Below, one piece after another: positions 41,338 through 52,732 of a DNA stretch of 64,000 bases. Every line of letters begins with the position of its first letter. Positions within the stretch are counted from its first letter, which is position 1. Origin of the DNA: Phytomonospora sp040655735. Its GTDB lineage: Bacteria; Actinomycetota; Actinomycetes; Mycobacteriales; Micromonosporaceae. The stretch is from positions 62,001 through 126,000 of the forward strand of contig NZ_JBFAKK010000008.1 in assembly GCF_040655735.1 (NCBI RefSeq), in the 5' to 3' direction. Made by a program: the position numbers and the translations under genes. Under the pieces are notes generated by a model that ran no database searches, was not told the DNA's origin, and saw only the letters and a program-made list of their open reading frames with translations.

Positions 41338-41460
41338 ACCGCCCCCCTCGGCCGGACGCGACAAGTCGTACACGCGGGGACGACCCCCGCAAGCCACGTA
41401 CCTCTGAGTATGTCGCAGGCGACATTCCCTGAAGGCGCTTCCACGGACGGGGGTCTGCAC

Positions 41461-41489
41461 GTGGACGATCAACAAGGGCCGCATATTCT
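41461..41489 (+). promoter_or_regulatory. predicted purS-purQ-purL promoter
   Basis: GTGGAC (41461-41466), 17-nt spacer and TATTCT (41484-41489), 43 nt before the purS GTG. A short palindrome ATGTCG-CAGG-CGACAT (41410-41425) lies further upstream in the divergent region shared with the stress protein. Confidence 0.4.
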
Positions 41490-41531
41490 CTTCACCGGGG
41501 CCCTACAACTCTTACCGACAGGAGCACTTCC

Positions 41532-41807
41532 GTGGCGCGCGTCCTCGTCGACGTCATGCTCAAGCCGGAGATCCTCGACCCTCAGGGTGAGGCGGTGGCC
41601 AACGCGCTGCCGCGCCTGGGAGTCAACGGCATCACCTCGGTGCGGATCGGCAAGCGCATCGAACTCGAATTCGAAGGCGAACCAGACCTCGACCAGGCAC
41701 GAGCCGTCGCCGACGCGCTGCTGGCCAACCCGGTCATCGAGACCTTCACTCTGCGAGTCGACGACACCGCGGAGGCCGCGGAGACCGGCGAGGAGAACGC
41801 GGCGTGA
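41532..41807 (+). CDS. purS: FGAM synthase subunit PurS
   Basis: Small subunit of the three-part formylglycinamidine ribonucleotide synthase. 91 aa, starting ARVLVDVMLKPEILDPQGEAV and containing GVNGITSVRIGKRIEL, the standard dimerisation strands; acidic tail. GTG start after AGGAGCACTT. It overlaps purQ by 4 nt (GTGA), so the three subunits are made in proportion. First gene of the operon. Confidence 0.95.
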   Translation: MARVLVDVMLKPEILDPQGEAVANALPRLGVNGITSVRIGKRIELEFEGEPDLDQARAVADALLANPVIETFTLRVDDTAEAAETGEENAA

Positions 41808-42499
41808 CGGCTCGGATAGGGGTCGTGACGTTTCCCGGCTCTCTCGACGACCGCGACGCGCAGCGCGCGATCAGGCTCGCGGGGGCGCAGCCGATCGCGC
41901 TCTGGCACGGTGACACCGCCCTGCGAGGCGTCGACGCGGTGATCCTGCCCGGCGGCTTCTCCTACGGCGACTATCTGCGCGGCGGCGCCATCGCCCGCTT
42001 CGCGCCCGTGATGGAGTCGCTCGTCGACGCCGCGCGCGGCGGACTTCCCGTCCTCGGCATCTGCAACGGCTTCCAGATCCTCTGCGAGTCGCACCTGCTG
42101 CCCGGGGCGCTCACCCGCAACGCGCACCTCCACTTCCGCCGCCGCGCCCAGGGGCTGCGGGTGGAGAACACCTCCTCGGCCTTCACCGCGCACTTCGACG
42201 CCGGCCAGGAGATCGTCATCCCCGTCAAGAACGGGGAGGGCCGCTTCGTCGCCGACGAACGCACCCTCGACGAGCTCGAAGGGGAAGGTCGCGTCGTGTT
42301 CCGCTACGTGGACGGAAACCCGTCCGGCGCCATGCGCGACATCGCGGGAATCAGCAACGCCGCCGGCAACGTCGTCGGCATGATGCCGCACCCCGAACAC
42401 GCCGTCGAGGCGCTGACCGGCCCGTCGGTCGACGGCCTCGGGCTGTTCACCTCAGTGATCGCCCACCTCGGGCAAGCCGCGGTGGGAGCGGGGAGCTAA
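41804..42499 (+). CDS. purQ: FGAM synthase glutaminase subunit PurQ
   Basis: Class I glutamine amidotransferase subunit that supplies ammonia to PurL. 231 aa. Catalytic Cys87 in GICNGFQ and the His/Glu pair in PHPEH (about 193-197). GTG start overlaps purS stop. Only five nt separate its stop from purL. Confidence 0.96.
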   Translation: MTARIGVVTFPGSLDDRDAQRAIRLAGAQPIALWHGDTALRGVDAVILPGGFSYGDYLRGGAIARFAPVMESLVDAARGGLPVLGICNGFQILCESHLLPGALTRNAHLHFRRRAQGLRVENTSSAFTAHFDAGQEIVIPVKNGEGRFVADERTLDELEGEGRVVFRYVDGNPSGAMRDIAGISNAAGNVVGMMPHPEHAVEALTGPSVDGLGLFTSVIAHLGQAAVGAGS

Positions 42500-42504
42500 C
42501 GGAC

Positions 42505-44820
42505 ATGACCGGCACACAACCAGCCGACCGCACGGAGAGTTTCGACGAGCTGGACACCGTCGACGTCGCCTCGAAGACGCCCGACGAGCCCCAGCCCTAC
42601 GCCGAACTCGGTCTCCGTGACGACGAGTACGCCAAGATCCGCGACATCCTCGGACGTCGGCCCACCGGATCCGAACTGGCGATGTACTCGATCATGTGGT
42701 CCGAACACTGCTCGTACAAGTCGAGCAAGGTACACCTCAAGAAATTCAGCGAGAAGAACCCGCGCACCGACCGGATGCTGGCGGGCATCGGCGAGAACGC
42801 CGGGGTCGTCCAGATCACCGAAGACCTCGCCGTGACGTTCAAGGTGGAGAGCCACAACCACCCCAGCTACGTCGAGCCGCACCAGGGCGCGGCGACCGGC
42901 GTCGGCGGGATCGTCCGCGACATCCTCGCCATGGGCGCCCGCCCGGTCGCGGTGATGGACGCGCTGCGCTTCGGCGACGCCGAGCACCCCGACACCAAGC
43001 GGGTCCTGCCCGGCGTGGTCTCGGGAATCTCCTTCTACGGCAACTGCCTCGGGCTGCCCAACATCGGCGGTGAGGTCGTCTTCGACCCGTCGTACCAGGG
43101 AAACCCCCTGGTCAACGCGTTGAGCGTGGGCGTGCTCCCGGTGTCGCGGCTGCAGAACAAGAACGCCTCGGGCCTGGGCAACGTCGTGGTCCTGCTCGGT
43201 CAGAAGACCGGTAAGGACGGCATCGGCGGTGTCTCGGTACTGGCCTCGGCGACCTTCGAGGACGGCGACACCGACAACCGGCCGAGCGTCCAGGTCGGCG
43301 ACCCCTTCGTGGAGAAGCTGCTCATCGAGTCCTGCCTGGAGATGTACGACGCCGAGCTCGTCGTCGGCATCCAGGACCTCGGCGGCGCCGGGCTGACCTG
43401 CGCGCTGTCGGAGACCGCGGCCGCCGCGGGCATGGGCATGTACGTCGACCTCGACCGCGTCCCGCTGCGCGAGGCGTCGATGGAGGCGCACGAGGTCCTG
43501 GCCAGCGAGTCGCAGGAGCGCATGCTCCTGATCGTGTCGCCCGACAAGGTCGGCGAGGTGCTCGCCGTCGCCGACAAGTGGGGCGTCCTGGCGACCGCGA
43601 TCGGGCAGGTCACCGACACCGGCAGGCTCATCATCAACTGGCACGGCCAGACGGTCGTCGACTGCCCCCCGGGCAGCCTCGCCGACGACGGCCCGGTCTA
43701 CAACCGGCCGATGAAGGAGCCCAACGACCGCGCGCTCATCGCCGCCGACCGGGCCGAGACGCTGCCGCGTCCCTCGACCGACGAGGAGCTGCGGGCGACG
43801 GTGCTGAACATGGCCGGGTCGCCGAACCTGGCCGACAAGACGTGGATCACCGAGCAGTACGACAACATGGTCGGCGGCAACACCGCGCTGTCCATGCCCG
43901 ACGACGCCGGCGTGCTGCGCCTCGACGCGACCGGAGCGGTCGCGCCGGGGACCGGGCCGGTCGGGATCGCGCTGTCGACCGACGGCAACGGGCGCTTCAC
44001 GCGCCTCGACCCGTACACCGGTGCCCAGCTCGCGCTGGCCGAGGCCTACCGGAACGTGGCCGTCACGGGCGCGACGCCGATCGCGGCCTCGGACTGCCTG
44101 AACTTCGGCAGCCCCGAGGACCCGCACGTGATGTGGCAGTTCGCGCAGGCCGTCGAGGGACTCGCCGAGGGTTGCGCGCAGCTGAACATCCCCATCACCG
44201 GCGGGAACGTGTCCTTCTACAACCAGACCGGCATGACGGCGATCCACCCGACGCCCGTCGTGGCGGTGCTGGGCGTGCTCGACGACGTGCGCCGCCGGGT
44301 CCCGATGGGATTCGACAACGACGGCGACGTGATCGTGCTGCTCGGTGAGACCTACGCCGAGCTGTCCGGGTCGGAGTGGGCGTGGTCCCAGCACGGGCAC
44401 CTCGGCGGGATCCCGCCGGCGGTGGACCTCGCCGGGGAGCAGGCCCTGGCGGCCGTCATGCGCCGTGCGGCCGAGGTCGAGCACGTCTCGGCGGCGCACG
44501 ACCTGTCCGACGGCGGGCTCGCGCAGGCGCTCGTCGAGTCGGTGCTGCGCAACAAGGTCGGGGCGCGCATCAAGCTGCCCGACCACGCCGACCCGTTCGT
44601 GTGGCTGTTCGCCGAGTCGACCGCGCGCGCACTGGTGTGCATCCCGCGCGGGCACGAGAAGGCCTTCGGCGCGCTGTGCGAGGAGCACGACGTGCCGTGG
44701 ACGCCGCTGGGGATCGTCGACTCCTCGGCCGGCGGCCTTGAGGTCGTCGACCACTTCTCGATCTCGACGGCGGAGTTGGCCGAGGCGTCCGAGGGGACGC
44801 TGCCGAGGCTGTTCGGCTGA
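42505..44820 (+). CDS. purL: FGAM synthase catalytic subunit PurL
   Basis: ATP-dependent synthase (fourth step of purine synthesis, FGAR to FGAM). 771 aa, the small bacterial PurL type with tandem AIR-synthase-like halves. Seen: MYSIMWSEHCSYKSSKVHLK (about 55-74), VESHNHPSYVEPHQGAATGVGG (about 114-130, only part quoted), AHDLSDGGLAQAL in the second half. ATG at 42505, six nt after purQ. Followed by a clear terminator. Confidence 0.97.
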   Translation: MTGTQPADRTESFDELDTVDVASKTPDEPQPYAELGLRDDEYAKIRDILGRRPTGSELAMYSIMWSEHCSYKSSKVHLKKFSEKNPRTDRMLAGIGENAGVVQITEDLAVTFKVESHNHPSYVEPHQGAATGVGGIVRDILAMGARPVAVMDALRFGDAEHPDTKRVLPGVVSGISFYGNCLGLPNIGGEVVFDPSYQGNPLVNALSVGVLPVSRLQNKNASGLGNVVVLLGQKTGKDGIGGVSVLASATFEDGDTDNRPSVQVGDPFVEKLLIESCLEMYDAELVVGIQDLGGAGLTCALSETAAAAGMGMYVDLDRVPLREASMEAHEVLASESQERMLLIVSPDKVGEVLAVADKWGVLATAIGQVTDTGRLIINWHGQTVVDCPPGSLADDGPVYNRPMKEPNDRALIAADRAETLPRPSTDEELRATVLNMAGSPNLADKTWITEQYDNMVGGNTALSMPDDAGVLRLDATGAVAPGTGPVGIALSTDGNGRFTRLDPYTGAQLALAEAYRNVAVTGATPIAASDCLNFGSPEDPHVMWQFAQAVEGLAEGCAQLNIPITGGNVSFYNQTGMTAIHPTPVVAVLGVLDDVRRRVPMGFDNDGDVIVLLGETYAELSGSEWAWSQHGHLGGIPPAVDLAGEQALAAVMRRAAEVEHVSAAHDLSDGGLAQALVESVLRNKVGARIKLPDHADPFVWLFAESTARALVCIPRGHEKAFGALCEEHDVPWTPLGIVDSSAGGLEVVDHFSISTAELAEASEGTLPRLFG

Positions 44821-44830
44821 GGTTTTCGGT

Positions 44831-44860
44831 AAAAGGGCCGTCCTTCGGGGCGGCCTTTTT
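44831..44860 (+). terminator. purL terminator
   Basis: A-rich then GGCCGTCC-TTCG-GGGCGGCC with a following TTTTT: a classical intrinsic terminator (one G-U pair), 11 nt after the purL stop. Confidence 0.88.
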
Positions 44861-44879
44861 ACTGCCCTCGTGCGCCCGC

Positions 44880-45227
44880 TCAGCAGATGTGGTCCTTGGC
44901 GGCGGTGAGGATCAGCTCGGCGTCGGGTTCGGAGACGCCGGGGTAGAGGTCGGCGGCCGTTTTGAGCAGGAGGTCGTCCGACTCGTCGTCGGCGATGTGG
45001 TCGCACAGGACCTGCGCGGCGGCGACGGCGTCCTCGGCGTCGGAGGCCAGGGTGGCGTCGATGGCGGCGAGGTCGAGGAGGAACGCGGGAGCCTGGGCCT
45101 CCGGACCCGGGTTGCGCGGAGCGGGAGGCTCGGGGACCGGGGTCTGGTCGCCGGCGAAGGTGCAGGCGGTCAGGGCGGCGGTGGCGACGGCGAGGGTGAG
45201 GGCGGTCTTGGCTCTGGCGGGTCGCAT
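44880..45227 (-). CDS. small lipoprotein, DUF732-like
   Basis: 115-aa secreted lipoprotein. Signal peptide with ALTAC lipobox (Cys at about residue 20), a Pro-rich linker, then a small helical domain FLLDLAAIDATLASDAEDAV ... ADLYPGVSEPDAELIL with two cysteines (QVLCDHI and the terminal KDHIC), which fits the mycobacterial DUF732 pattern. ATG at 45227 follows GGAGCGAG. Function unknown. Convergent with purL via the terminator. Confidence 0.72.
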   Translation of the reverse strand: MRPARAKTALTLAVATAALTACTFAGDQTPVPEPPAPRNPGPEAQAPAFLLDLAAIDATLASDAEDAVAAAQVLCDHIADDESDDLLLKTAADLYPGVSEPDAELILTAAKDHIC

Positions 45228-45364
45228 GGTGGGCTCGCTCCCGTGAGGGGAGCCTGTGGGATACCCGGGCGGGGGTGGGGTTAGTCGTGGGGTGGAGTCG
45301 TGCCGCTGTGAGACCTTCCCCCCAACCCCCTCCCCCTGATACCCCCGCGCGGTATACATACCCC

Positions 45365-45835
45365 ATGACGCACCCACCCGCCATCGACGCCATGCTCGCC
45401 GACGCCGCCGCGCGCGGCCTCACCGTCGAGGTCCGCCCCCGTCCGGTCGCGAACTCCCTCCCCGAGGCGGCCGAGATCCTCGGCGTCACCCCCGCCGACA
45501 TCGCCAAGACCCTCGTCGTCCGCCAGGGCAAGGGCGCCTACCTGTTCGCCGTCGTCCCGGGCGACCGGGCGATCGCGTGGCCGAAGCTGCGTGCGGTCGT
45601 CGGCGTCAACCGCCTGTCGCTGCCGGACGCCTCCGAGGCGCTGGCGGCGACGGGCTACGAGCGCGGCACGATCACCCCGATCGGCAGCTCGCGGGCCTGG
45701 CCTCTCTACGTCGACGAACGCCTCAAGGGCGCCCGCGTCGCCATGGGGGCCGGCGCCCACGGCTTCAGCGCGTTCGTGCACGTCGACGAGCTGGTCGAGG
45801 GCTTCGGTGGAACCTTCGCCGACATCTCCGACTGA
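45365..45835 (+). CDS. YbaK/EbsC-type aminoacyl-tRNA deacylase
   Basis: 156-aa cytosolic protein of the Cys-tRNA(Pro)/prolyl-tRNA editing family, which removes mischarged amino acids. It contains ADIAKTLVVRQGKGAYLFAV (about 41-60), GDRAIAWPKLRAVVG (about 62-76), TGYERGTITPIGSS and GAGAHGFSAFVHVDEL. The lysine of the AKTL motif is the expected functional residue. ATG at 45365; TATACAT at 45353-45359 five nt upstream indicates leaderless transcription. No linked gene. Confidence 0.87.
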   Translation: MTHPPAIDAMLADAAARGLTVEVRPRPVANSLPEAAEILGVTPADIAKTLVVRQGKGAYLFAVVPGDRAIAWPKLRAVVGVNRLSLPDASEALAATGYERGTITPIGSSRAWPLYVDERLKGARVAMGAGAHGFSAFVHVDELVEGFGGTFADISD

Positions 45836-45852
45836 GCGGCGGCTTGCGTCTC

Positions 45853-45869
45853 CTATCGTTTGTCGATAG
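45853..45869. promoter_or_regulatory. candidate operator of the DUF2975-XRE pair
   Basis: CTATCG-TTTGT-CGATAG, followed by another CTATCG 7 nt later (nt 45874-45879). Located 33 nt before the DUF2975 start; the small XRE regulator downstream would be the expected binder. Confidence 0.5.
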
Positions 45870-45901
45870 ATTCCTATCGTGGAACGATTGAAGGAGTCTC
45901 C

Positions 45902-46396
45902 ATGGGAAAGCTGACAGTCCTCGCGCTGCGAGTCGTCATCGTCGCGCTGTTCTGCGGTGCGCTGTTCTTCGAGGCCGTGATCGTTCCGATCATGATCTTC
46001 GACAAGGATCCGGGCGACCCGCCCCTCGCGCAGCGCGTCGCGTTCATCGTCATCTTCGCGCTCGGCCTGGTCACCGCCCAGGTCATCCTGGTCTGCGTCT
46101 GGCGGCTGGTGACGATGGTCCACCGGGGCACGGTCTTCTCGCCCGCGGCGTTCCGCTGGGTCGACATCGTCATCGGCGCCTTCGTCTTCGCCGCGCTCCT
46201 GACCTTCGGCTTCGGCGTGGCCCTCGCGCCCGGCGAGGAGGTCCCGCCGGGCTTCGTCCTGCTCGTCGGCGGGGTCGGCGTCGGGGTCCTCGGCGTCGCG
46301 CTCATCGTCCTGGTCCTGCGCATGCTCCTTGCCCAGGCCATCGCGCGCGAAGCCGAGGCCGCCCGACTCAAGTCCGAGCTGGAAGAGGTGATCTGA
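45902..46396 (+). CDS. DUF2975 family membrane protein
   Basis: 164-aa protein with four hydrophobic helices (about 7-30, 45-68, 88-106, 113-136) and charged C-terminus ARLKSELEEVI. DUF2975 proteins are widely paired with a small YozG-like XRE regulator, as here; stop and start overlap (TGATG). Function in the membrane is unknown. ATG at 45902 follows GAAGGAGTC. Confidence 0.83.
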   Translation: MGKLTVLALRVVIVALFCGALFFEAVIVPIMIFDKDPGDPPLAQRVAFIVIFALGLVTAQVILVCVWRLVTMVHRGTVFSPAAFRWVDIVIGAFVFAALLTFGFGVALAPGEEVPPGFVLLVGGVGVGVLGVALIVLVLRMLLAQAIAREAEAARLKSELEEVI

Positions 46397-46605
46397 TGCC
46401 GATCACCGTCGACATCGACGTCATGCTCGCCAAGCGGAAGATGTCGGTCGGAGAACTCGCCGACCGGGTCGGCATCACCCCCGCCAACCTCGCCGTCCTC
46501 AAGAACGGCCGCGCGAAGGCCGTCCGCTTCACGACCCTCAACGCGCTCTGCGAGGTCCTCGAATGCCAGCCCGGGGATCTGCTGCGCTGGGAACCCGAGT
46601 CCTAG
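46396..46605 (+). CDS. small XRE/YozG-like regulator
   Basis: 69-aa single-domain HTH protein. MLAKRKMSVGELADRVGITP and NLAVLKNGRAKAVRFTTLNAL cover the Cro/C1 fold, ending CEVLECQPGDLLRWE as in YozG/DUF2975 partners. Overlaps the preceding gene by one nt. Its stop overlaps the stop of the converging regulator gene (CTAG at 46602-46605). Confidence 0.9.
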   Translation: MPITVDIDVMLAKRKMSVGELADRVGITPANLAVLKNGRAKAVRFTTLNALCEVLECQPGDLLRWEPES

Positions 46606-46901
46606 AGCAGGTCCCCGACGATGGCGCGCAGCGCCGCGACGTGCCCGCCCAGCGCCGCGTGCCCCTCGGGCGTCAACTGGATCGACGTGCGCGGCCTCTT
46701 GCCGAGGAAGTCCTTGCGCACGGCCACGTAGCCGGCGTCCTCAAGCGTGGTGATCTGCTTCGACAGGGCCGAGTCGCTCAGGCCGGTCTGGTCGCGGACG
46801 AACTTGAACTCCGCCCACTCCAGCGGCGCCAGCAGCGAGACGATCGCCAGCCGCGTCGGCGCGTGGATGAGGGCGTCGAAGCCCTCGTGCGGGTCGGTCA
46901 T
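46602..46901 (-). CDS. winged-helix transcriptional regulator
   Basis: 99-aa single-domain MarR/ArsR-like wHTH: FDALIHAPTRLAIVSLLAPL, DQTGLSDSALSKQITTLEDAGYVAVRK and RTSIQLTPEGHAALGGHVAAL. No metal cysteines. Its ATG overlaps the stop of the membrane-protein gene (ATGA), so it is the second gene of that operon. Probably binds the CAAGTACT repeats in front of the operon at 47431-47457. Confidence 0.87.
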   Translation of the reverse strand: MTDPHEGFDALIHAPTRLAIVSLLAPLEWAEFKFVRDQTGLSDSALSKQITTLEDAGYVAVRKDFLGKRPRTSIQLTPEGHAALGGHVAALRAIVGDLL

Positions 46902-47416
46902 CGGGTCGCCCGTCGCTCGATCCGGCGATGCGCGCGCCGCCGGACGAGGGCCTGGAGGGGCCGGCCGCCGGCGGCGATGACCACGGCCAGGAGGACCAGG
47001 CTCAGGGAGACGGCGTCCTTGTTGTTGTCGACGGTGGTGAAGGCGATGCCGAAGATCGCGGCGAGGAGCACCGCGGCGCCGATCATGATCACGACGGTGT
47101 CGCGGTTGGCGTTGAGCCGTTTGCCCGAGGGGGTCGCGCGCTGCTGTCTCAATGTCCAGCCGGCCAGTAGTGCCAGGCAGGCGGCGAAGAGTGCGATGCC
47201 GGCGACGAACGCGACGACCGAGGCCGCGAAGCCGAACTGCTCCTCGACCCACTCGTTCGACGCGTAAAGGCCGCCGAGGGCGAGGAGCATTCCGCCGAGG
47301 GCGGGGAAGTAGGCGGCGGGGGTGTCGTAGGCGGCGTCGACGGCGGAGTGCTGCCGGCGGTCGACCTCGGCGAGCGCGGCGCGGGCTTCGTCGGGGGTGA
47401 GGGAGGAGTTCGTCAT
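46898..47416 (-). CDS. multi-span membrane protein
   Basis: 172 aa; N-terminal Asp/Glu-rich region (TPDEARAALAEVDRRQHSAV, the typical start of small actinobacterial 'DUF-wHTH' membrane partners), then four hydrophobic helices in two pairs, and a basic C-terminal tail (RRRAHRRIERR). Paired with the wHTH gene by stop/start overlap. Function unknown; sensor or transporter accessory are options. Confidence 0.78.
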   Translation of the reverse strand: MTNSSLTPDEARAALAEVDRRQHSAVDAAYDTPAAYFPALGGMLLALGGLYASNEWVEEQFGFAASVVAFVAGIALFAACLALLAGWTLRQQRATPSGKRLNANRDTVVIMIGAAVLLAAIFGIAFTTVDNNKDAVSLSLVLLAVVIAAGGRPLQALVRRRAHRRIERRATR

Positions 47417-47430
47417 GTCGGCAACGGTAG

Positions 47431-47457
47431 CAAGTACTTTCCTGACTGGCAAGTACT
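47431..47457. repeat. direct repeat CAAGTACT, likely operator
   Basis: CAAGTACT at 47431-47438 and again at 47450-47457, 19 nt apart, i.e. nearly two helical turns on the same face. AGTACT is itself palindromic. Located between the membrane/wHTH operon and the divergent oxoprolinase gene. Confidence 0.55.
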
Positions 47458-47506
47458 GTCTTGTGGGAAACAGCTTGCCGGGGTGGATTTGGGGCAGGAT
47501 GTGGTC

Positions 47507-51115
<3,609 letters not shown>

Positions 51116-51141
51116 ACTTACCCGTCCTCGCAGGGACACCA

Positions 51142-51172
51142 CGACGGCCGGGAGCGAACCTCCCGGCCGTCG
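51142..51172 (+). terminator. oxoprolinase terminator
   Basis: CGACGGCCGGGAG-CGAAC-CTCCCGGCCGTCG, a perfect 13-bp stem 26 nt after the stop, no T-run. Confidence 0.82.
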
Positions 51173-51230
51173 CGGTGGTATGGGGGCGTTTCGCTGCCGG
51201 CACAAGCGCCCCGAGATTCCGTTGCCGGCT

Positions 51231-51647
51231 CTAAGTCTCAGCGGTTCGCGGGTTTCTCGGGGAACGTGCGCGGGCGCGCAGGAACCAGTGCGCGACGACC
51301 AGTGGGATGACGCCGACGGGGTACCAGGCGACGTCAACGAGGTCGAACTGGGCGCCGAGCAGTTGGCGCGCGAGCCAGTTGTGCTGGGAGAGTGTCGCGG
51401 GTATCGAGGTGAGTTGTGCGAACTCGATGAACCAGCAGTATGCGATGGCGATGCCGCCGGCGAGCAGTGGAGAGACCGGCGGCCAGATGAAGATCACTAT
51501 CGTGTAGACGATGGCCCCGGACAAGGCGGCGCCCGAGTACTGTTCGACGGGTCCGTCCATTGTGGCGCGGATCGCGTAGGCCGCACCTGCGAATCCGAGT
51601 GCCGCCACCACCATCAGGAGCCGAGTCCAGCGCATCGCGAGCGACAT
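51231..51647 (-). CDS. DUF2809 family membrane protein
   Basis: 138-aa protein with four hydrophobic helices. Recognised by VEQYSGAALSGAIVYTIVI (about 34-52), CWFIEFAQL (about 71-79) and LGAQFDLVDVAWYPVGV (about 97-113), the DUF2809 pattern. Function unknown. ATG at 51647. Stands alone. Confidence 0.78.
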   Translation of the reverse strand: MSLAMRWTRLLMVVAALGFAGAAYAIRATMDGPVEQYSGAALSGAIVYTIVIFIWPPVSPLLAGGIAIAYCWFIEFAQLTSIPATLSQHNWLARQLLGAQFDLVDVAWYPVGVIPLVVAHWFLRARARSPRNPRTAET

Positions 51648-51716
51648 CGCGCAAGCATAGGGGCTTCTGCCGGCAGCACCCGACGCAGCTTGTCGAATGC
51701 GCCCGGACCTCGCGGA

Positions 51717-52670
51717 TCACCCCGCCGCCCGGCCAAGCCTCTCCGCCATCGCGCGCAACCGATCCCTCAACTCCGGCGGCTCGTGCACCTCGAAGTCCCA
51801 GCCGAAGGCCGCCAGGTAGTAGGCCGAACCGTCGAGGTTGTCGGCGCGCGACTCCATCGTGCACGAGTTCTCGTCGACGGGCGTGATCGTCGCGTACCGC
51901 TCGGGGATCCGCTGCCGGGCCTCGTCGGCGGAGACGTGGAGGGTGGCCACGACCTTCCGCTGGTAGGCGCCGACGGTCACCTTGCGGGCGATGTAGGCCG
52001 AGACATCGGGGTCGGGCAGTTCGCGCGGGGTGAAGCGCGGCCCGGTCGGCGTGACCGGCGTGATCCGGTCGACGCGGAAGATGCGCCAGTCCACGCGGTC
52101 GATGTCCCACGCCAGCAGGTACCAGCGGCTCCCGGCGCGGGCCAGCCGGTGCGGCTCGGTGATGCGGTACGACTCGGTCCCGTCGTGGGCGCGGTACTCG
52201 AAGCGCAGCCGGTCGTGGTCGCGGCAGGAGTTGGCCAGCAGCGTCAGCACCGACGCGTCGACGGTCTGGCCCTCGAACGAGATACCGACGGTATGTGAAC
52301 GAAACGCGCCGACGCGTTTGCGCAGCTTCGGCGGCAGGATCTGCTCCAGCTTCGCCAGCGCGCGCACGGAGGTCTCCTCCATGCCGCTGACCCCGGCGGA
52401 GACGGCGGCGCCCAGGCCGACCGCGATCGCCACCGCCTCCTCGTCGTCGAGCAGGAGCGGCGGCATCGACGCGCCGGCACCGAGCCGGTAGCCGCCGGCG
52501 GTGCCGGTCGTGGCGTGCACCGGGTAGCCCAGCTCGCGCAGCTTGTCGACGTCGCGGCGGACCGTCCGGGTGGTCACCTCCAGGCGGCCGGCGAGTTCGT
52601 CGCCCGCCCAGTCACGGCGCATCTCTAGCAGGGACAGGAGTTTGAGGAGTCTCGCCGAGGTCTGCAACAT
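51717..52670 (-). CDS. WYL-domain transcriptional regulator
   Basis: 317-aa YafY-type regulator: N-terminal HTH_11 (ARLLKLLSLLEMRRDWAGDELAGRLEVTTRTVRRDVDKL in part: RLEVTTRTVRRDVDKL about 28-43), a WYL domain (GSRWYLLAWDIDRVDWRIFRVDRI, about 187-210, here W-Y-L is intact) and the C-terminal WCX extension. WYL domains bind nucleotides or ssDNA in other proteins. Divergent from an epoxide hydrolase gene with a perfect operator between. ATG at 52670. Confidence 0.9.
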   Translation of the reverse strand: MLQTSARLLKLLSLLEMRRDWAGDELAGRLEVTTRTVRRDVDKLRELGYPVHATTGTAGGYRLGAGASMPPLLLDDEEAVAIAVGLGAAVSAGVSGMEETSVRALAKLEQILPPKLRKRVGAFRSHTVGISFEGQTVDASVLTLLANSCRDHDRLRFEYRAHDGTESYRITEPHRLARAGSRWYLLAWDIDRVDWRIFRVDRITPVTPTGPRFTPRELPDPDVSAYIARKVTVGAYQRKVVATLHVSADEARQRIPERYATITPVDENSCTMESRADNLDGSAYYLAAFGWDFEVHEPPELRDRLRAMAERLGRAAG

Positions 52671-52687
52671 TTCTCAAATCTCCCTCC

Positions 52688-52714
52688 CCTTGAGGACAAC
52701 ACCTGTCCTCAAGG
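52688..52714. promoter_or_regulatory. WYL regulator operator
   Basis: CCTTGAGGACA-ACACC-TGTCCTCAAGG: perfect 11-bp inverted repeat between the WYL gene and the epoxide hydrolase. The -10 box of the hydrolase (TAACGT, 52720-52725) lies 5 nt downstream. Confidence 0.72.
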
Positions 52715-52732
52715 CCTCTTAACGTTACCCAC

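Noticed and set aside
51251..51267. GGTTTCTCGGGGAACGT resembling parS
   Set aside because: Three mismatches to the core palindrome and located in a coding region; most likely chance.
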